A DNA stretch of 64,000 nucleotides from Bacillota bacterium (GCA_023426935.1 JAEZBR010000070.1:3803-67802), one strand, 5' to 3'. Shown: positions 8,135-17,631, counted from the first letter of the stretch. Numbers and translations: made by a program. Notes: a model not told the origin generated them from the sequence alone.

Positions 8135-10109
8135 GTTTTGTCTCTATCCAACCTTAGCCTTCAATGGAATCAAACATAACAAAGAAAATTATCTGCCGTT
8201 TCTGATAGCCTGCTGGGGTATGTGCGGAATGTTTTACATCTTGATAAGTTTAGTCACCAATCCCGATCTACTAAAGATGCCGGGAACGTCAGCGCTATTG
8301 TTAATGTTAACGCTAGGGGTAATTGTCATTGGTATCTTCTCGGTTATCTTCATGCTATATACGAATAATTTCGTGATGAAAAGAAGACAGCGAGAATTGG
8401 CTTTATATAACATTTTAGGTTTAGAGAAACGACACTTAGCCTTAGTAATGTTCTGGGAAGACTTGTTCTTAGCCATCATGGGAATCGTCGGGGGGCTATT
8501 TATCGGAGTATTATTCTCAAAGTTAGTATCTTTATTATTAGGGAAGTTATTATGGTTTGAGAGCAGCTTAGGCTTTTATTTCAGTACGATGGGAATTATT
8601 ATCACGGCGATCTTATTCTTGGCGATTTTCGGCTTGATTCTTGCCGTTAATATCTTCAAGGTCTCAAAAGTCAGACCGATTGAGTTATTACATAGTGAAG
8701 CAGGGGAAAAAGAACCTAAGACACCTTGGACCTTAACTATCATCGGTGTTATTTCAATGGTATCCGGCTATGTGATTGCCCAGTTTGTTTCCGATCCGAT
8801 TAATGCGATAGCTTTATTCTTTATCGCCGTCATCTTAGTTATCATCGGAACTGAATGTTTATTCACTTCCGTTTCGATTGCCGTTCTGAAATTAATGAAG
8901 GCGAATAAGAAATTCTACTATCAGAAGGAACATTTCACGGCGGTCTCCGGGATGTTATATCGAATGAAACAGAACGGAAAAGGTTTAGCGAACATCTGTA
9001 TTCTTTGTACGATGGTACTAGTTACGGTTTCGACCACGATTTGTTTATATGTCGGTTCCGAACAGACCCTGAAAAGGATTTATCCTAACGATATCAATAT
9101 CGAAGTAAGCAGCGGAGATTACGATACCGAAACTCAAGAAATCGTTCAGACTTCCAAAGATCTGGCATTAAAGAATGATCTAACGCTTGAGAATTTAAGC
9201 AATTATCTCTCTTATGACTTCCAAGGTTACTATAAGGATGGACGGATGTTACTGCCCTATGAAGCAACCGAAATAGGCGATGTCAACGGTTATAGTTTCG
9301 TCTCAATCATTACCCAGGATGGTTATCAGAAGATCTATGGTGAAACTATTGAACTCATGGATGATCAGATCCTAGTTACCGGCAGCAAGTTTAAAGAGAA
9401 TGAGATATTGAAAATCGGTAATTATAATTTTACGATCAAAAAAATCATTGCGGAAAAGAAACGCAATGCGTATATTATTAATAGCATGTTAATCGTCGTT
9501 AAAGATGCGGATATAGTTTCGACGCTTTATAACTTAGCTAATACCAGTGATAACTCCGGAAAGTTTATCCAAAATATTCAATATGACTTAAACGGAAGTG
9601 TTGAAGCGAAGAAAGAATTTTCTCAACAGCTTACGAGTGCGATGGATGCCAGGGAAGCTTATATAAAAGTCAGCAGTTTAGAAATGAATCGCGCAGATTA
9701 TTATTCCCTCTATGGCGGTTTCTTGTTCTTAGGTTTGTTCTTAGGAATCCTCTTCCTGTTAATAACCGGTTTGATTATTTATTACAAACAGGTCACTGAA
9801 GGCTATCAGGATCAACAACGCTTTATTATTATGGAACAAGTCGGTATGAGTCAGGCGGAAGTTAAGAAAACCATCCGTAAACAGATCTTAATGGTTTTCT
9901 TCCTACCCTTAATTGTTTCGGGAATTCATGTCTTCGGTTCCTTCCATATGATCTCATTGATGCTGCAATTGTTCGGCTTGACGGATATTAAATTATTCAT
10001 GCTTTGTACCGCAATAACCTTAGTATGTTTCTCGGCCATCTATGGTTTAATCTATTGGTCAACCGCCAGGACTTATTATCGGATCGTCAATAAGCCGGAA
10101 TTAGATTAG
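8127..10109 (+). CDS. bceB: BceB-type ABC transporter permease
   Basis: I choose ATG 8127 (MTKFCLYPTLAFNGIKHN) because it is preceded by AGGGAGGAG and matches the usual short cytosolic N-terminus; upstream in-frame codons would overlap the ATPase further. The 660 residues form about ten membrane helices in the BceB order: FtsX-like block near residues 55-215, more helices to about 320, one large external domain of roughly 200 residues (about 335-540), then a C-terminal FtsX block. The external domain is the peptide-recognition and sensing part in this family. It is the last gene of the operon and is followed by a terminator. Confidence 0.9.
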   Translation: MTKFCLYPTLAFNGIKHNKENYLPFLIACWGMCGMFYILISLVTNPDLLKMPGTSALLLMLTLGVIVIGIFSVIFMLYTNNFVMKRRQRELALYNILGLEKRHLALVMFWEDLFLAIMGIVGGLFIGVLFSKLVSLLLGKLLWFESSLGFYFSTMGIIITAILFLAIFGLILAVNIFKVSKVRPIELLHSEAGEKEPKTPWTLTIIGVISMVSGYVIAQFVSDPINAIALFFIAVILVIIGTECLFTSVSIAVLKLMKANKKFYYQKEHFTAVSGMLYRMKQNGKGLANICILCTMVLVTVSTTICLYVGSEQTLKRIYPNDINIEVSSGDYDTETQEIVQTSKDLALKNDLTLENLSNYLSYDFQGYYKDGRMLLPYEATEIGDVNGYSFVSIITQDGYQKIYGETIELMDDQILVTGSKFKENEILKIGNYNFTIKKIIAEKKRNAYIINSMLIVVKDADIVSTLYNLANTSDNSGKFIQNIQYDLNGSVEAKKEFSQQLTSAMDAREAYIKVSSLEMNRADYYSLYGGFLFLGLFLGILFLLITGLIIYYKQVTEGYQDQQRFIIMEQVGMSQAEVKKTIRKQILMVFFLPLIVSGIHVFGSFHMISLMLQLFGLTDIKLFMLCTAITLVCFSAIYGLIYWSTARTYYRIVNKPELD

Positions 10110-10133
10110 AAGCTCAAAAAATAATTGAACTAT

Positions 10134-10158
10134 GAGGGTGCTAAGCATCCTCTTTTTT
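10134..10158 (+). terminator. Rho-independent terminator of the bce operon
   Basis: An 8-bp stem GAGGGTGC/GCATCCTC (one G-T pair) with a TAA loop is followed by six T residues. Confidence 0.85.
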
Positions 10159-10202
10159 CATAAATCTTGGGTGTTAATATTGCTTTGGCTAAATTGTTTT
10201 TA

Positions 10203-10231
10203 TTGTGAAAGAAACGCCTTGAGTGTACAAT
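10203..10231 (+). promoter_or_regulatory. Predicted sigma-A promoter of the FGGY kinase gene
   Basis: TTGTGA (10203-10208) and TACAAT (10226-10231) have a 17-bp spacer and lie about 30 bp before the kinase start, which carries CCGGAGGA. Confidence 0.5.
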
Positions 10232-10260
10232 TAATTTAACCAGAAACCGGAGGATTTATC

Positions 10261-11826
10261 ATGGATTGTCCACTGATTCTAACTTTTGATATTGGAACCC
10301 AGAGTATGCGAGGAATCTTAGTCGATGCCCAGGGTAATTTTGTTGCCAGTAAACAATTAAAGTACCAACCGGCCTATTACTCGCCTTCAGCGAACTGGGC
10401 CCAACAAAAATCTAATTACTACTACGAGATTCTTTGTCAGATCTCCTTAGAACTTAAAGAAAAATATCCGGAAGCATATAAGCGGATCGAGGGAGTTACC
10501 TTAACCTGTTTTAGGGATTCCGTGGTCTTCTTGGATGAGGACTTAAAACCGGTAAGAGATATTATTCTTTGGCTTGATCAGCGTAAATCAGTGTATCAGG
10601 GTGAATTCGGTTCGGTTAAGTCGACTTTATTTCATTTAGTTAATATGTACGATACCGCCGTGATGCAATATGAAATGACTCCGGCTAACTGGGTTAGACA
10701 GAATGAGCCGGAAATTTGGGCCAAAACCAAAAAATATGTCATGGTTCCTACTTACTTAAACTATCAGCTAACCGGTTTATTAAAAGATAATCCCGCTAAT
10801 CAGACCGGACATTTACCGATCGATTATAAAACCGGGAAATGGTTAAAACCGGGAGCGTTGAATACGGCAATCTTTAATATTCCGTTTTCTATGTTATGCG
10901 AATTGAGTGAACCTGCCGGATATATTGGCAAGATCACAAAGAAAGCTTCTGAAGAATCCGGAATTCCCGAAGGTATTGACCTAATCTCCAGCGGACCGGA
11001 TAAAGCCTGTGAGACTTTGGGTTTATCCGTTAATTCTCCGGGAAAGGCGGCGATTTCGCTAGGTACGGCAGCGACGATTGATCTGGCGTCCAATCATTAT
11101 TTTGAACCGCAGCCATTCTTGCCTTCCTATCCGGCAATCGAACCGGGCATGTATAACCATGATGTGCAGATTTATCGGGGATATTGGATGATCAATTGGT
11201 TTATTGAACAATTCGGTAAAGAAGATAAAGCCGAAGCGAAAGAACGGAATATTTCGATCGAAGAATTGATGAATGAAAAATTACTGAAGATAAATCCCGG
11301 CAGTGATGGCTTGATTGTGCAGCCTTATTGGCAACCTGGCTTGGAACAACCTAATTCCCATGGGGCGATTTTAGGTTTTACCGATCGACATACCAGAGAT
11401 CACTTCTACCGCTCAATTGTCGAAGGAATCGGCTTTAGTTTATTGAAAGGTCTAGATACGATGCTATCCCGCAGTAAATTGACGGTGACGGAACTATATG
11501 CGGCCGGCGGCGGTTCGCGCAGTGCGGTAATCTGTCAGATTATGGCCGATATGTTCGGATTACCTTTGAAAAGGATTCAGACCAATGAGGCCAGTGCTTT
11601 AGGCTCGGCGATCTCGTGCTTTGTTTCTTTGAAAGTTTATCCTGATTATGCGACGGCGATTTCTAAAATGGTAAGAGTCAAGGATGAGTTTAAACCGGAT
11701 AAGAAAAACCATGAAATCTATGAAGAAATCTATCAGAAAGTCTACAAAAATCTCTATACCACTTCCTTAGATAAAATTAACGAAGAATTAAAGACTTTAT
11801 ATCGTAAAGGTTTGTTTACAGATTAA
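10261..11826 (+). CDS. FGGY-family carbohydrate kinase
   Basis: This 521-residue cytosolic kinase begins with the FGGY N-terminal ATPase motif TFDIGTQSMRGILVD and ends with the C-terminal nucleotide-binding signature ELYAAGGGSRSAVICQIMADMFGLPLK and TNEASALGSAI. The sugar specificity cannot be read: xylulokinase, ribulokinase and other polyol kinases share this layout. No isomerase, aldolase or transporter gene is adjacent, which is unusual because these kinases mostly sit in sugar operons. The base composition matches the core genes around it. Confidence 0.88.
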   Translation: MDCPLILTFDIGTQSMRGILVDAQGNFVASKQLKYQPAYYSPSANWAQQKSNYYYEILCQISLELKEKYPEAYKRIEGVTLTCFRDSVVFLDEDLKPVRDIILWLDQRKSVYQGEFGSVKSTLFHLVNMYDTAVMQYEMTPANWVRQNEPEIWAKTKKYVMVPTYLNYQLTGLLKDNPANQTGHLPIDYKTGKWLKPGALNTAIFNIPFSMLCELSEPAGYIGKITKKASEESGIPEGIDLISSGPDKACETLGLSVNSPGKAAISLGTAATIDLASNHYFEPQPFLPSYPAIEPGMYNHDVQIYRGYWMINWFIEQFGKEDKAEAKERNISIEELMNEKLLKINPGSDGLIVQPYWQPGLEQPNSHGAILGFTDRHTRDHFYRSIVEGIGFSLLKGLDTMLSRSKLTVTELYAAGGGSRSAVICQIMADMFGLPLKRIQTNEASALGSAISCFVSLKVYPDYATAISKMVRVKDEFKPDKKNHEIYEEIYQKVYKNLYTTSLDKINEELKTLYRKGLFTD

Positions 11827-11842
11827 CCAGAACTGCTATACT
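11815..11842 (+). promoter_or_regulatory. Predicted promoter of the flavodiiron protein gene
   Basis: TTTACA (11815-11820, inside the end of the kinase gene) and an extended TATACT (11837-11842, preceded by TGC) have a 16-bp spacer. The start codon at 11861 has AGGAGG. Confidence 0.55.
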
Positions 11843-11860
11843 AGCTTAGGAGGTAAAACA

Positions 11861-13045
11861 ATGTATTGTGTAAAAAAAGTTAGCGAAGATATCACCTGGA
11901 TCGGTGGTAATGATCGAAGATTATCGATGTTCGAAGGCGTCTATTCGGTTCCGAAAGGCGTTTCCTATAATGCTTATTTTCTTGAGGATGAGAAACTGAC
12001 GGTCTTCGATACGGTCGATAAAGCGGTCAGTAAAGTTTATTTTGAGAATCTCGAATATTTATTACAAGGCCGTAAGTTAGATTATGTCATTGTTTCCCAT
12101 ATGGAACCGGATCATTCGGCAACCTTAGCGGAACTAGTCTTAAGACATCCGGAAGTAACGATCGTTTGTTCGTTTTTGGCGAAAGTGATGATCGGCCAGT
12201 ACTTTACCGAACCGATGAAGATTAAGACCGTGGACGAAGGAGATACCTTAAGCTTAGGTAAACATCAGTTGACTTTCTATATGGCTCCGATGGTCCATTG
12301 GCCGGAGGTCATGGTCAGCTATGAAAGTACGGAGAAGATTTTATTCTCAGCGGATGCGTTTGGTACTTTCGGGGCCTTGAACGGAGCTTTATTCGCGGAC
12401 GAAGTCGATTTCGACCGGGATTATTTAGACGAAGCGCGACGTTATTATACCAATATCGTCGGTAAGTATGGTCCCCAAGTTCAGGATCTATTGAAGAAAG
12501 CTGCGACCTTGGATCTTAAGATGATTGCCCCGTTACATGGTTATACCTGGCGGAAAAACCTGGATTATTATTTCGATAAGTACAACAAGTGGAGTTTGTA
12601 TCAACCGGAAGATAAAGGCTGTGTCATCGCTTATTCTTCAATCTATGGGAACACTGAGAATTTAGTGGAGATTCTAGCTGCGAAGTTGAATAAGGCCGGC
12701 TTAAAAACGGAGATCTTCGATGTTTCAGTAACTCCGGCTTCCGATATTATTTCCGCAATCTTCCGTTATGATCGAGTCATCTTTGCGGCCACGACCTATA
12801 ATATGGGTATCTTCGTTAAGATGGAAGATCTGCTGAGAGATTTAATGGCGCATAATATTCAGAACCGGAAGATTGGTTTAATCCAGAATGGTTCCTGGGC
12901 GCCCAAGAGCGGTAAGTTAATGAAAGATATCTTAAGTACCGGCAAGGATTTAACGATCTTAGAACCGATTGTAACGATTAAGTCTTCTTTGAAAGAAGCC
13001 GGCTTACAAGACTTAAATAATTTAGTTAAACAAATCAGTGAATAA
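11861..13045 (+). CDS. A-type flavodiiron protein (O2 / NO reductase)
   Basis: The protein scavenges oxygen or nitric oxide in anaerobes, taking electrons from rubredoxin or a similar donor. The N-terminal metallo-beta-lactamase-like half has the di-iron ligands HMEPDH (His80, Glu82, Asp84, His85), a His in MVHWPEVM, Asp in FSADAFG and His in LHGYTW. The C-terminal half, from about residue 250, is a flavodoxin domain with the FMN loop SSIYGNTEN. At 394 residues it is the standard class A size without a fused rubredoxin domain, and no rubredoxin gene is next to it. A glutaredoxin-like gene faces it across a shared terminator. Confidence 0.93.
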   Translation: MYCVKKVSEDITWIGGNDRRLSMFEGVYSVPKGVSYNAYFLEDEKLTVFDTVDKAVSKVYFENLEYLLQGRKLDYVIVSHMEPDHSATLAELVLRHPEVTIVCSFLAKVMIGQYFTEPMKIKTVDEGDTLSLGKHQLTFYMAPMVHWPEVMVSYESTEKILFSADAFGTFGALNGALFADEVDFDRDYLDEARRYYTNIVGKYGPQVQDLLKKAATLDLKMIAPLHGYTWRKNLDYYFDKYNKWSLYQPEDKGCVIAYSSIYGNTENLVEILAAKLNKAGLKTEIFDVSVTPASDIISAIFRYDRVIFAATTYNMGIFVKMEDLLRDLMAHNIQNRKIGLIQNGSWAPKSGKLMKDILSTGKDLTILEPIVTIKSSLKEAGLQDLNNLVKQISE

Positions 13046-13047
13046 AA

Positions 13048-13075
13048 AATAACGACATCGCAAGGTGTCGTTATT
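13048..13075. terminator. Bidirectional terminator between flavodiiron and glutaredoxin-like genes
   Basis: AATAACGACA pairs perfectly with TGTCGTTATT around an 8-base loop, with A-rich and T-rich flanks on either side, so it can end both converging transcripts. Confidence 0.8.
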
Positions 13076-13079
13076 CTGT

Positions 13080-13322
13080 TTACTTCGCTTTTTCTAAGAT
13101 CTGCCGGACGTCTTCTTTTTCAACCGGACCTTCATGTAACTTAACTTGGTCTAAATAGAAAGTCGGAACATAGTAGTAATCATACTGATTAGCTAAGTCG
13201 GGTTGTTCGGTCTCTTCGATCATTTCTAATTTGAGATCCGGGTACTCGCTCTTCAACTCCTCAAGATACTGCAACGCTTGTTTACAATAAGGACATCTTT
13301 TCTGATAAAACAGTTTTAACAT
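13080..13322 (-). CDS. glutaredoxin-like thiol-disulfide protein
   Basis: The 80-residue thioredoxin-fold protein has the redox motif CPYC near residue 10-13 and the cis-proline loop VPTFYLDQV. It is the size of NrdH/glutaredoxins and would act as a small cytosolic disulfide reductase. The electron donor and target are not evident. A good ribosome binding site (GGAGGTAGT) precedes the start at 13322. It is transcribed away from the esterase gene at 13413. Confidence 0.87.
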   Translation of the reverse strand: MLKLFYQKRCPYCKQALQYLEELKSEYPDLKLEMIEETEQPDLANQYDYYYVPTFYLDQVKLHEGPVEKEDVRQILEKAK

Positions 13323-13412
13323 CTTACTACCTCCGGCTTTATTCTAACAAATATCTTTCAAATTCAGTACTAATATGCTTGTAGTGATACAATAATTTCT
13401 AAGAGGTGCCCT

Positions 13413-14171
13413 ATGATCGTCAAAAAACAGATTCTGATCAAACCTTATGGCTTAAAACGAACTTTGCATATCTATTTACCTTTAAATTACCGGAAAACGA
13501 CTAAACGCTATCCGGTACTATATATGTATGACGGACATAATCTTTTTTTCGATAACGAAGCGACTTATGGAAAAAGCTGGGGCTTAAAAGCTTATCTTGA
13601 CCAACATCAGGCGGAATTGATCGTAGTTGGTGTCGAATGCAACCACGAAGGGAATCAACGCTTAGTTGAATATAGTCCATACAATTTTAAGGATCGTTAC
13701 TGGGGTAAAGTTGAAGGCACCGGTAAAGTATATATGGAATGGTTGGTAAAGGATCTAAAGCCCTATATCGATGCGCATTATCGGACTTATCCGGATCGTA
13801 AACATACCGGGATTGCCGGCAGTTCGATGGGTGGACTTATGTCAATCTATTCAATCAGTCAATGGAATAAGACGTTCTCAAAGGCTGCTTGTCTATCTTC
13901 GTATATCGATCTAGTGATGAAGGATTTAATAAAGGATCTGGAAGTAAAGCTAAAAGATCCAACCTTAGTCTATTTAAGTTGGGGCGGAAAGGAATCCAAA
14001 AGACTGAATGACTTAGCCTTAGCGACTCAGAATAATCTAATTGTGGGCAATAAATTAAGGGAAAAGGGTGCTCAAGTTTACTATCTCAGCAATGCCAAGG
14101 GTATGCACAATGAAGGCAGCTGGGAAAAAGAGGTACCGTTATTTTTGAAATACCTGTATAATGTGGACTAG
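13413..14171 (+). CDS. esterase-D-like alpha/beta hydrolase
   Basis: The 252-residue protein matches the PF00756-type esterase fold: N-terminal beta-strands, YMYDGHNLF, VVGVECNHEG, RLVEYSPY, then the nucleophile elbow GIAGSSMGGLMS and a C-terminal catalytic His in GMHNEGSWE. Substrates in this family range from acyl esters to ferric siderophores and feruloyl esters. There is no signal peptide. An extended -10 (TGATACAAT, ending at 13393) lies upstream and AAGAGGTG is the ribosome binding site. The next gene follows after 11 bp. Confidence 0.82.
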   Translation: MIVKKQILIKPYGLKRTLHIYLPLNYRKTTKRYPVLYMYDGHNLFFDNEATYGKSWGLKAYLDQHQAELIVVGVECNHEGNQRLVEYSPYNFKDRYWGKVEGTGKVYMEWLVKDLKPYIDAHYRTYPDRKHTGIAGSSMGGLMSIYSISQWNKTFSKAACLSSYIDLVMKDLIKDLEVKLKDPTLVYLSWGGKESKRLNDLALATQNNLIVGNKLREKGAQVYYLSNAKGMHNEGSWEKEVPLFLKYLYNVD

Positions 14172-14182
14172 AAGAGGAAATA

Positions 14183-14953
14183 ATGAAAAAGATCGTAGTC
14201 GGAATTATCGTGGGTGCAGTTTTAATCGGAGCCGGTTTTGGGATCGGCTATTTTTGGCGTAAATCATCCGAACCGGTCAATAAAATCGTCGAAAGTAAGC
14301 AGGCGATGGAAGTATATGAAGAATTCCCCGTCAGTACCGTAAAAAAAATTCATCTCCAACTTAAGAATGAAAATGTGAAAGTATCCTTAAGCGATAATAA
14401 ATATATCCGCTTAGTTTATCAGCCCAGTACCGATGGTCTGACTTTTAAATACTCCCTTAATGCGGGTACCTTGACGATGGATGTGGGGGAAGTCGAGGTC
14501 AGTTCGGGTATCGTTCCTAATCAAAGAGAAATGATTTATCTTTATTTACCTAAAAATTCCGCAATCGATCTGAAGATTGAGACCGGCAGCGGATTTATCG
14601 ATATCGACAGTGTTTCTCTAAACTCCTTAGACGCTAAAACACAGACCGGTTTAGTATCCTTAAGCAATTCAAACCTTATTACGGCTTCTTCGCTTGATGT
14701 TTCCAGTGGCAAGATCTTTCAACATCAGGTAACTTTCACTGATTTGAATATCACGACGAAATCGAGCTCTATTTACCTACAATTACCGCAGAAGCTGGAA
14801 GCGATGTCTTATAGTTTAGCGGGAACCAGTATTCTACTGAATCACCAACCGCTTGAAGTAACCAGTCAGACTATCACCGGAAATATTCTTAAGATTGACG
14901 ATCCTAACGGTACCATTTCGTTGACGGAACCAGCTGAGACCGTAGGGGGTTAA
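14183..14953 (+). CDS. membrane-anchored DUF4097-type beta-strand repeat protein
   Basis: After an N-terminal membrane helix (residues about 4-24) the 256-residue protein is a run of short beta strands rich in Ser, Thr and Asn, with the alternating pattern of the DUF4097 right-handed beta-helix-like fold (IDLKIETGSGFIDIDSVSL, then LVSLSNSNL). Such proteins are common in Firmicutes, often near PspC or small regulator genes; their function is not established. It is probably exported and tethered. A 56-residue membrane protein starts 2 bp after its stop. Confidence 0.7.
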   Translation: MKKIVVGIIVGAVLIGAGFGIGYFWRKSSEPVNKIVESKQAMEVYEEFPVSTVKKIHLQLKNENVKVSLSDNKYIRLVYQPSTDGLTFKYSLNAGTLTMDVGEVEVSSGIVPNQREMIYLYLPKNSAIDLKIETGSGFIDIDSVSLNSLDAKTQTGLVSLSNSNLITASSLDVSSGKIFQHQVTFTDLNITTKSSSIYLQLPQKLEAMSYSLAGTSILLNHQPLEVTSQTITGNILKIDDPNGTISLTEPAETVGG

Positions 14954-14955
14954 GC

Positions 14956-15126
14956 ATGAAAAAGTACTTGAATATCAGTTTAATTATCTTGTTTATTTCC
15001 ATCGCAGTTCAGGTCTATGCGCGATTTGGTCGTTTGCCGAACTATGTCAATCGGATTGCCGGTATCGTTTCCTTAGTGACGATGGTCATGGTCGCTGTCT
15101 TAACGGTTAAATTTCGCCAAAAATAA
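14956..15126 (+). CDS. small two-helix membrane protein
   Basis: A 56-codon gene starts 2 bp after the DUF4097-type gene stop. It encodes MKKYLNISLIILFIS followed by a hydrophobic helix, a short basic loop (ARFGRLPNYVNR), a second helix and a basic tail ending KFRQK. Coupling to the upstream gene, an ATG start and a terminator directly after the stop support expression. The function is unknown; it may assist the DUF4097 protein. Confidence 0.6.
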   Translation: MKKYLNISLIILFISIAVQVYARFGRLPNYVNRIAGIVSLVTMVMVAVLTVKFRQK

Positions 15127-15145
15127 AGAGTGCCGCAGCACTCTA
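15127..15145. terminator. Bidirectional terminator
   Basis: AGAGTGC and GCACTCT pair across a CGCA loop, followed by ATTTTA. It lies between the small membrane protein gene and the converging HIT gene. Confidence 0.75.
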
Positions 15146-15535
15146 TTTTAGTTTCGCTAAGATACCTTCATAATCCGGTTTTTCCGTGGGTGTAAATTCG
15201 ATCTTGAGGTTATCGTTTTCATCGTACCGGGGTATCACATGGATGTGGGCATGCATTACGCTTTGACCGGCAATCGCATAACCATTGTTAATGAGGTTAT
15301 AACCTTTAGCATGCAAGTTGGTTAATTGTTTCTGGGCAATCAGGCTGGCGACTTCGATCATCCGAGCCTGAACTTCTTTGGGACAATCTAGTAAAGTCTC
15401 ATAATGTTTCTTCGGCAATACTAAGGTATGACCTAAAGTAACTTGGGATAAGTCTAGGAAAGCGATGACTAATTCGTCTTCATATACTTTGTAGGAAGGT
15501 ATCTTTCCTTCCGCAATCTCACAGAATATACACAT
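15143..15535 (-). CDS. hit: HIT-family nucleotide hydrolase/transferase
   Basis: The 130-residue protein has the Hint-type N-terminus CIFCEIAEGKIPSYKVYEDE and the histidine triad HAHIHVIPR near residue 100. Family members hydrolyse adenosine phosphoramidates or similar AMP/GMP conjugates. The position beside PrsA-like foldases on the same strand recalls the Bacillus hit-prsA neighbourhood, which strengthens both calls. A ribosome binding site GGAGGAACC precedes the start. Confidence 0.92.
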   Translation of the reverse strand: MCIFCEIAEGKIPSYKVYEDELVIAFLDLSQVTLGHTLVLPKKHYETLLDCPKEVQARMIEVASLIAQKQLTNLHAKGYNLINNGYAIAGQSVMHAHIHVIPRYDENDNLKIEFTPTEKPDYEGILAKLK

Positions 15536-15570
15536 GGTTCCTCCTTGAGAAAAAAGGCTTATTCAGCCTT

Positions 15571-16446
15571 TTATTGATTTAAGTAAGTCGGATAATTGGT
15601 CTTGAGATAATCTCTCAAGGTCTTATCGTAAGTATGGAAGTTATACTTCTTGTAATAGTAAGCCATCATTTCGGTTTCCAAAGTCGTACTGGTTTCGATT
15701 TCCGCTACGGCTTCTTTCTTGTAGGATAAGGCATCCTTACTTATTAAATTAACGATATAGAACTTATCACCGCTGTCATTCTGAATGACGCCGGATAATT
15801 CCGCTTGGTTAGTCGCTTTAAGGAAATCCTGAACGAAAGTCGGCAGCGTGTCGGAATCGTTACTGGAAACAACTTGGATTGTTCCGTCGAATAAGGTACT
15901 CGACTTGGTAGAGATGCTGGCAGCTAAAGTCGCAAAGTCCGCACCGGCTTTTAATTGATTCAGAGCGTTAGTTGCCGTATCCGCATCCGCTGTCTCCAAG
16001 ATCTGAACCTGACTTGGCCAATAGGTATCTAATAACGCATCCCAATTCTCGTTGACATAAGTATCGGTCAGCTTTGCGTACTTGGCATCGGTTAAGCAGA
16101 CATTTGTATAGTAATCGTTCTCATCGGTATAACCATAATAAGATAAGTAGGTACTGAAATCATCGCCATAGTTATCTTTCGCTTTTTGTAAAGCCGCTTG
16201 AGCGGTTGCGGTAATCTCGTCGGTGGTTTCGACTTCTTTGTCACAGATATAGGTCTTAATGATATTCAAGGCTGCCGAAGAATCGTTCTGAGCCCGCAGT
16301 AACTCGTAGACTTGTTCCTTAGTGACTTTCTTACCGCCAACGGTAACGATGGCACTGGAGCCATTTTTAACAGTCGCCGAAGCATCGGCACAACCGGCTA
16401 ATAATAGACAGCCGATAATAATTAACGCTTTTCTAAAGTATTTCAT
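15571..16446 (-). CDS. PrsA-like extracytoplasmic lipoprotein without a clear rotamase core
   Basis: The 291 residues begin with a lipoprotein signal (IIGCLLLAGC, acylated Cys18). The N-terminal part has the PrsA/SurA layout (VTVGGKKVTKEQVYELL, then a helical segment). The middle where a parvulin domain would be is divergent: an ILETADADTATNALNQLKAGADFATLAASIS stretch resembles the parvulin N-terminal part, but the diagnostic HVL and GYHxI signatures are absent. It therefore probably acts as a chaperone only. It overlaps the preceding PrsA-like gene by one base (TAATG). Confidence 0.75.
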   Translation of the reverse strand: MKYFRKALIIIGCLLLAGCADASATVKNGSSAIVTVGGKKVTKEQVYELLRAQNDSSAALNIIKTYICDKEVETTDEITATAQAALQKAKDNYGDDFSTYLSYYGYTDENDYYTNVCLTDAKYAKLTDTYVNENWDALLDTYWPSQVQILETADADTATNALNQLKAGADFATLAASISTKSSTLFDGTIQVVSSNDSDTLPTFVQDFLKATNQAELSGVIQNDSGDKFYIVNLISKDALSYKKEAVAEIETSTTLETEMMAYYYKKYNFHTYDKTLRDYLKTNYPTYLNQ

Positions 16447-17456
16447 TATTCGCCCTCCGTGGTCGTTCTGCCATCCGGGATGGTTCCGTCATCCTGAACG
16501 CCTAACGCTTCTTTAACATCTTTTTCAACCGTCTCATCCGAGAAGGTCGTCTTGAGTTCTTGCATCTTAGCCCACATCGCTTGTTTTTCTAAGTTTGGCC
16601 AATAAGACATTAACCGTTCGACACAGGTAGTATCTTCCAAACAATCAGTCGCTTGGGTTGAAGTAACAGTAATCAAATGATAACCATAGGTAGACTTGAC
16701 CCATTCACTGACTTCGCCTTCTTTTAAGGAGATGGCAGTCGTAACTAACGGCTCCACATAAGTGTCGGTTGAATTCTTATCGATATAGCCGATTTTTCCG
16801 CCTTTAACGGCACTGGAAGAATCGTCGGAATATTTCTTAGCGAACTCTTCGAAAGTATATTCGCCAGAAGCCCACGCTTCCTGAGCTTCTTTCAAAGCTT
16901 TAGCTTCATCCTCAGTCGGATTATCCGGATCGCTCATCTGAATTAAAACATGCGAAACAATTTTTGGGGAATACTCGGTGGCGAAATCCGTCCAGTATTT
17001 ATCGAGATTGTCCGCAACATATAATTTGGAAAGTTCTTCCAACTTAACGTTATAGAGGCAATATTCGTCTAAGCTGTCTAAGCCGATTGCCTTTAGATTC
17101 TGAGCAATCAAAGAAGTAGCACTGTCACCATAGTACTGTTCGAAATAGGCTTGGTATTGTTCAGCCATGCTGGCAGCAGTTGTTTTCATGTCGTCAGTCG
17201 TCTTAACGGCTTTATCCAATAGGGTTCTTTGCATCAACGTATAGCTGGCATCTGAACCGCCGTTAGCAAAATACTTATCATATAAATCATCCGCCGTGAA
17301 GTCTTTCCCGTCTAAAGAGAAGACGACTCCGGAACCACCTTTGGTCTTACCCCAAAGGACATCTTTGTTCTGGTCATAGATGAAGTAAACGGCAATTGCG
17401 ATAAACAATACCGCTACTACGCAGACAAACCAGTTTTTTTTAAAGAAGTTTTTCAT
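16446..17456 (-). CDS. prsA: PrsA-like foldase with parvulin-type prolyl isomerase domain
   Basis: Membrane-anchored extracytoplasmic foldase that assists folding of secreted proteins. An uncleaved-looking N-terminal helix (residues about 9-27, no lipobox Cys) replaces the usual lipoprotein anchor. The parvulin domain spans about residues 163-262: VSHVLIQM, a long insert, FEEFAKKYSDDSSSAVKGGKIGYID, the ISLKEGEVSEWVKSTYGYHLITV end. It is followed by a short acidic C-terminus. It precedes the second PrsA-like gene in one transcript, and both lie upstream of the HIT gene on this strand. Confidence 0.88.
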   Translation of the reverse strand: MKNFFKKNWFVCVVAVLFIAIAVYFIYDQNKDVLWGKTKGGSGVVFSLDGKDFTADDLYDKYFANGGSDASYTLMQRTLLDKAVKTTDDMKTTAASMAEQYQAYFEQYYGDSATSLIAQNLKAIGLDSLDEYCLYNVKLEELSKLYVADNLDKYWTDFATEYSPKIVSHVLIQMSDPDNPTEDEAKALKEAQEAWASGEYTFEEFAKKYSDDSSSAVKGGKIGYIDKNSTDTYVEPLVTTAISLKEGEVSEWVKSTYGYHLITVTSTQATDCLEDTTCVERLMSYWPNLEKQAMWAKMQELKTTFSDETVEKDVKEALGVQDDGTIPDGRTTTEGE

Positions 17457-17594
17457 TGAATCCTCCTAGAAATCAATAATCTTTACCATTATAGACAATC
17501 AGGTTTACCTTTGCAATCAGACAAAACGGGGATAATGCTGAATTTTAGGTGAAGTATTCTCAAGGTCGTTAAGAACCTAACCTCGATATATCTG

Positions 17595-17603
17595 TGCTAT
17601 AAT
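17595..17603 (+). promoter_or_regulatory. Extended -10 promoter of the suf operon
   Basis: TGCTATAAT is a perfect extended -10 element about 30 bp upstream of the sufC ATG; the -35 region is weak, as is common with extended -10 promoters. No obvious regulator palindrome is seen in the intergenic stretch 17457-17631. Confidence 0.55.
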
Positions 17604-17631
17604 TACGCCAGTTTGAAGGGAGTAGCTTGAA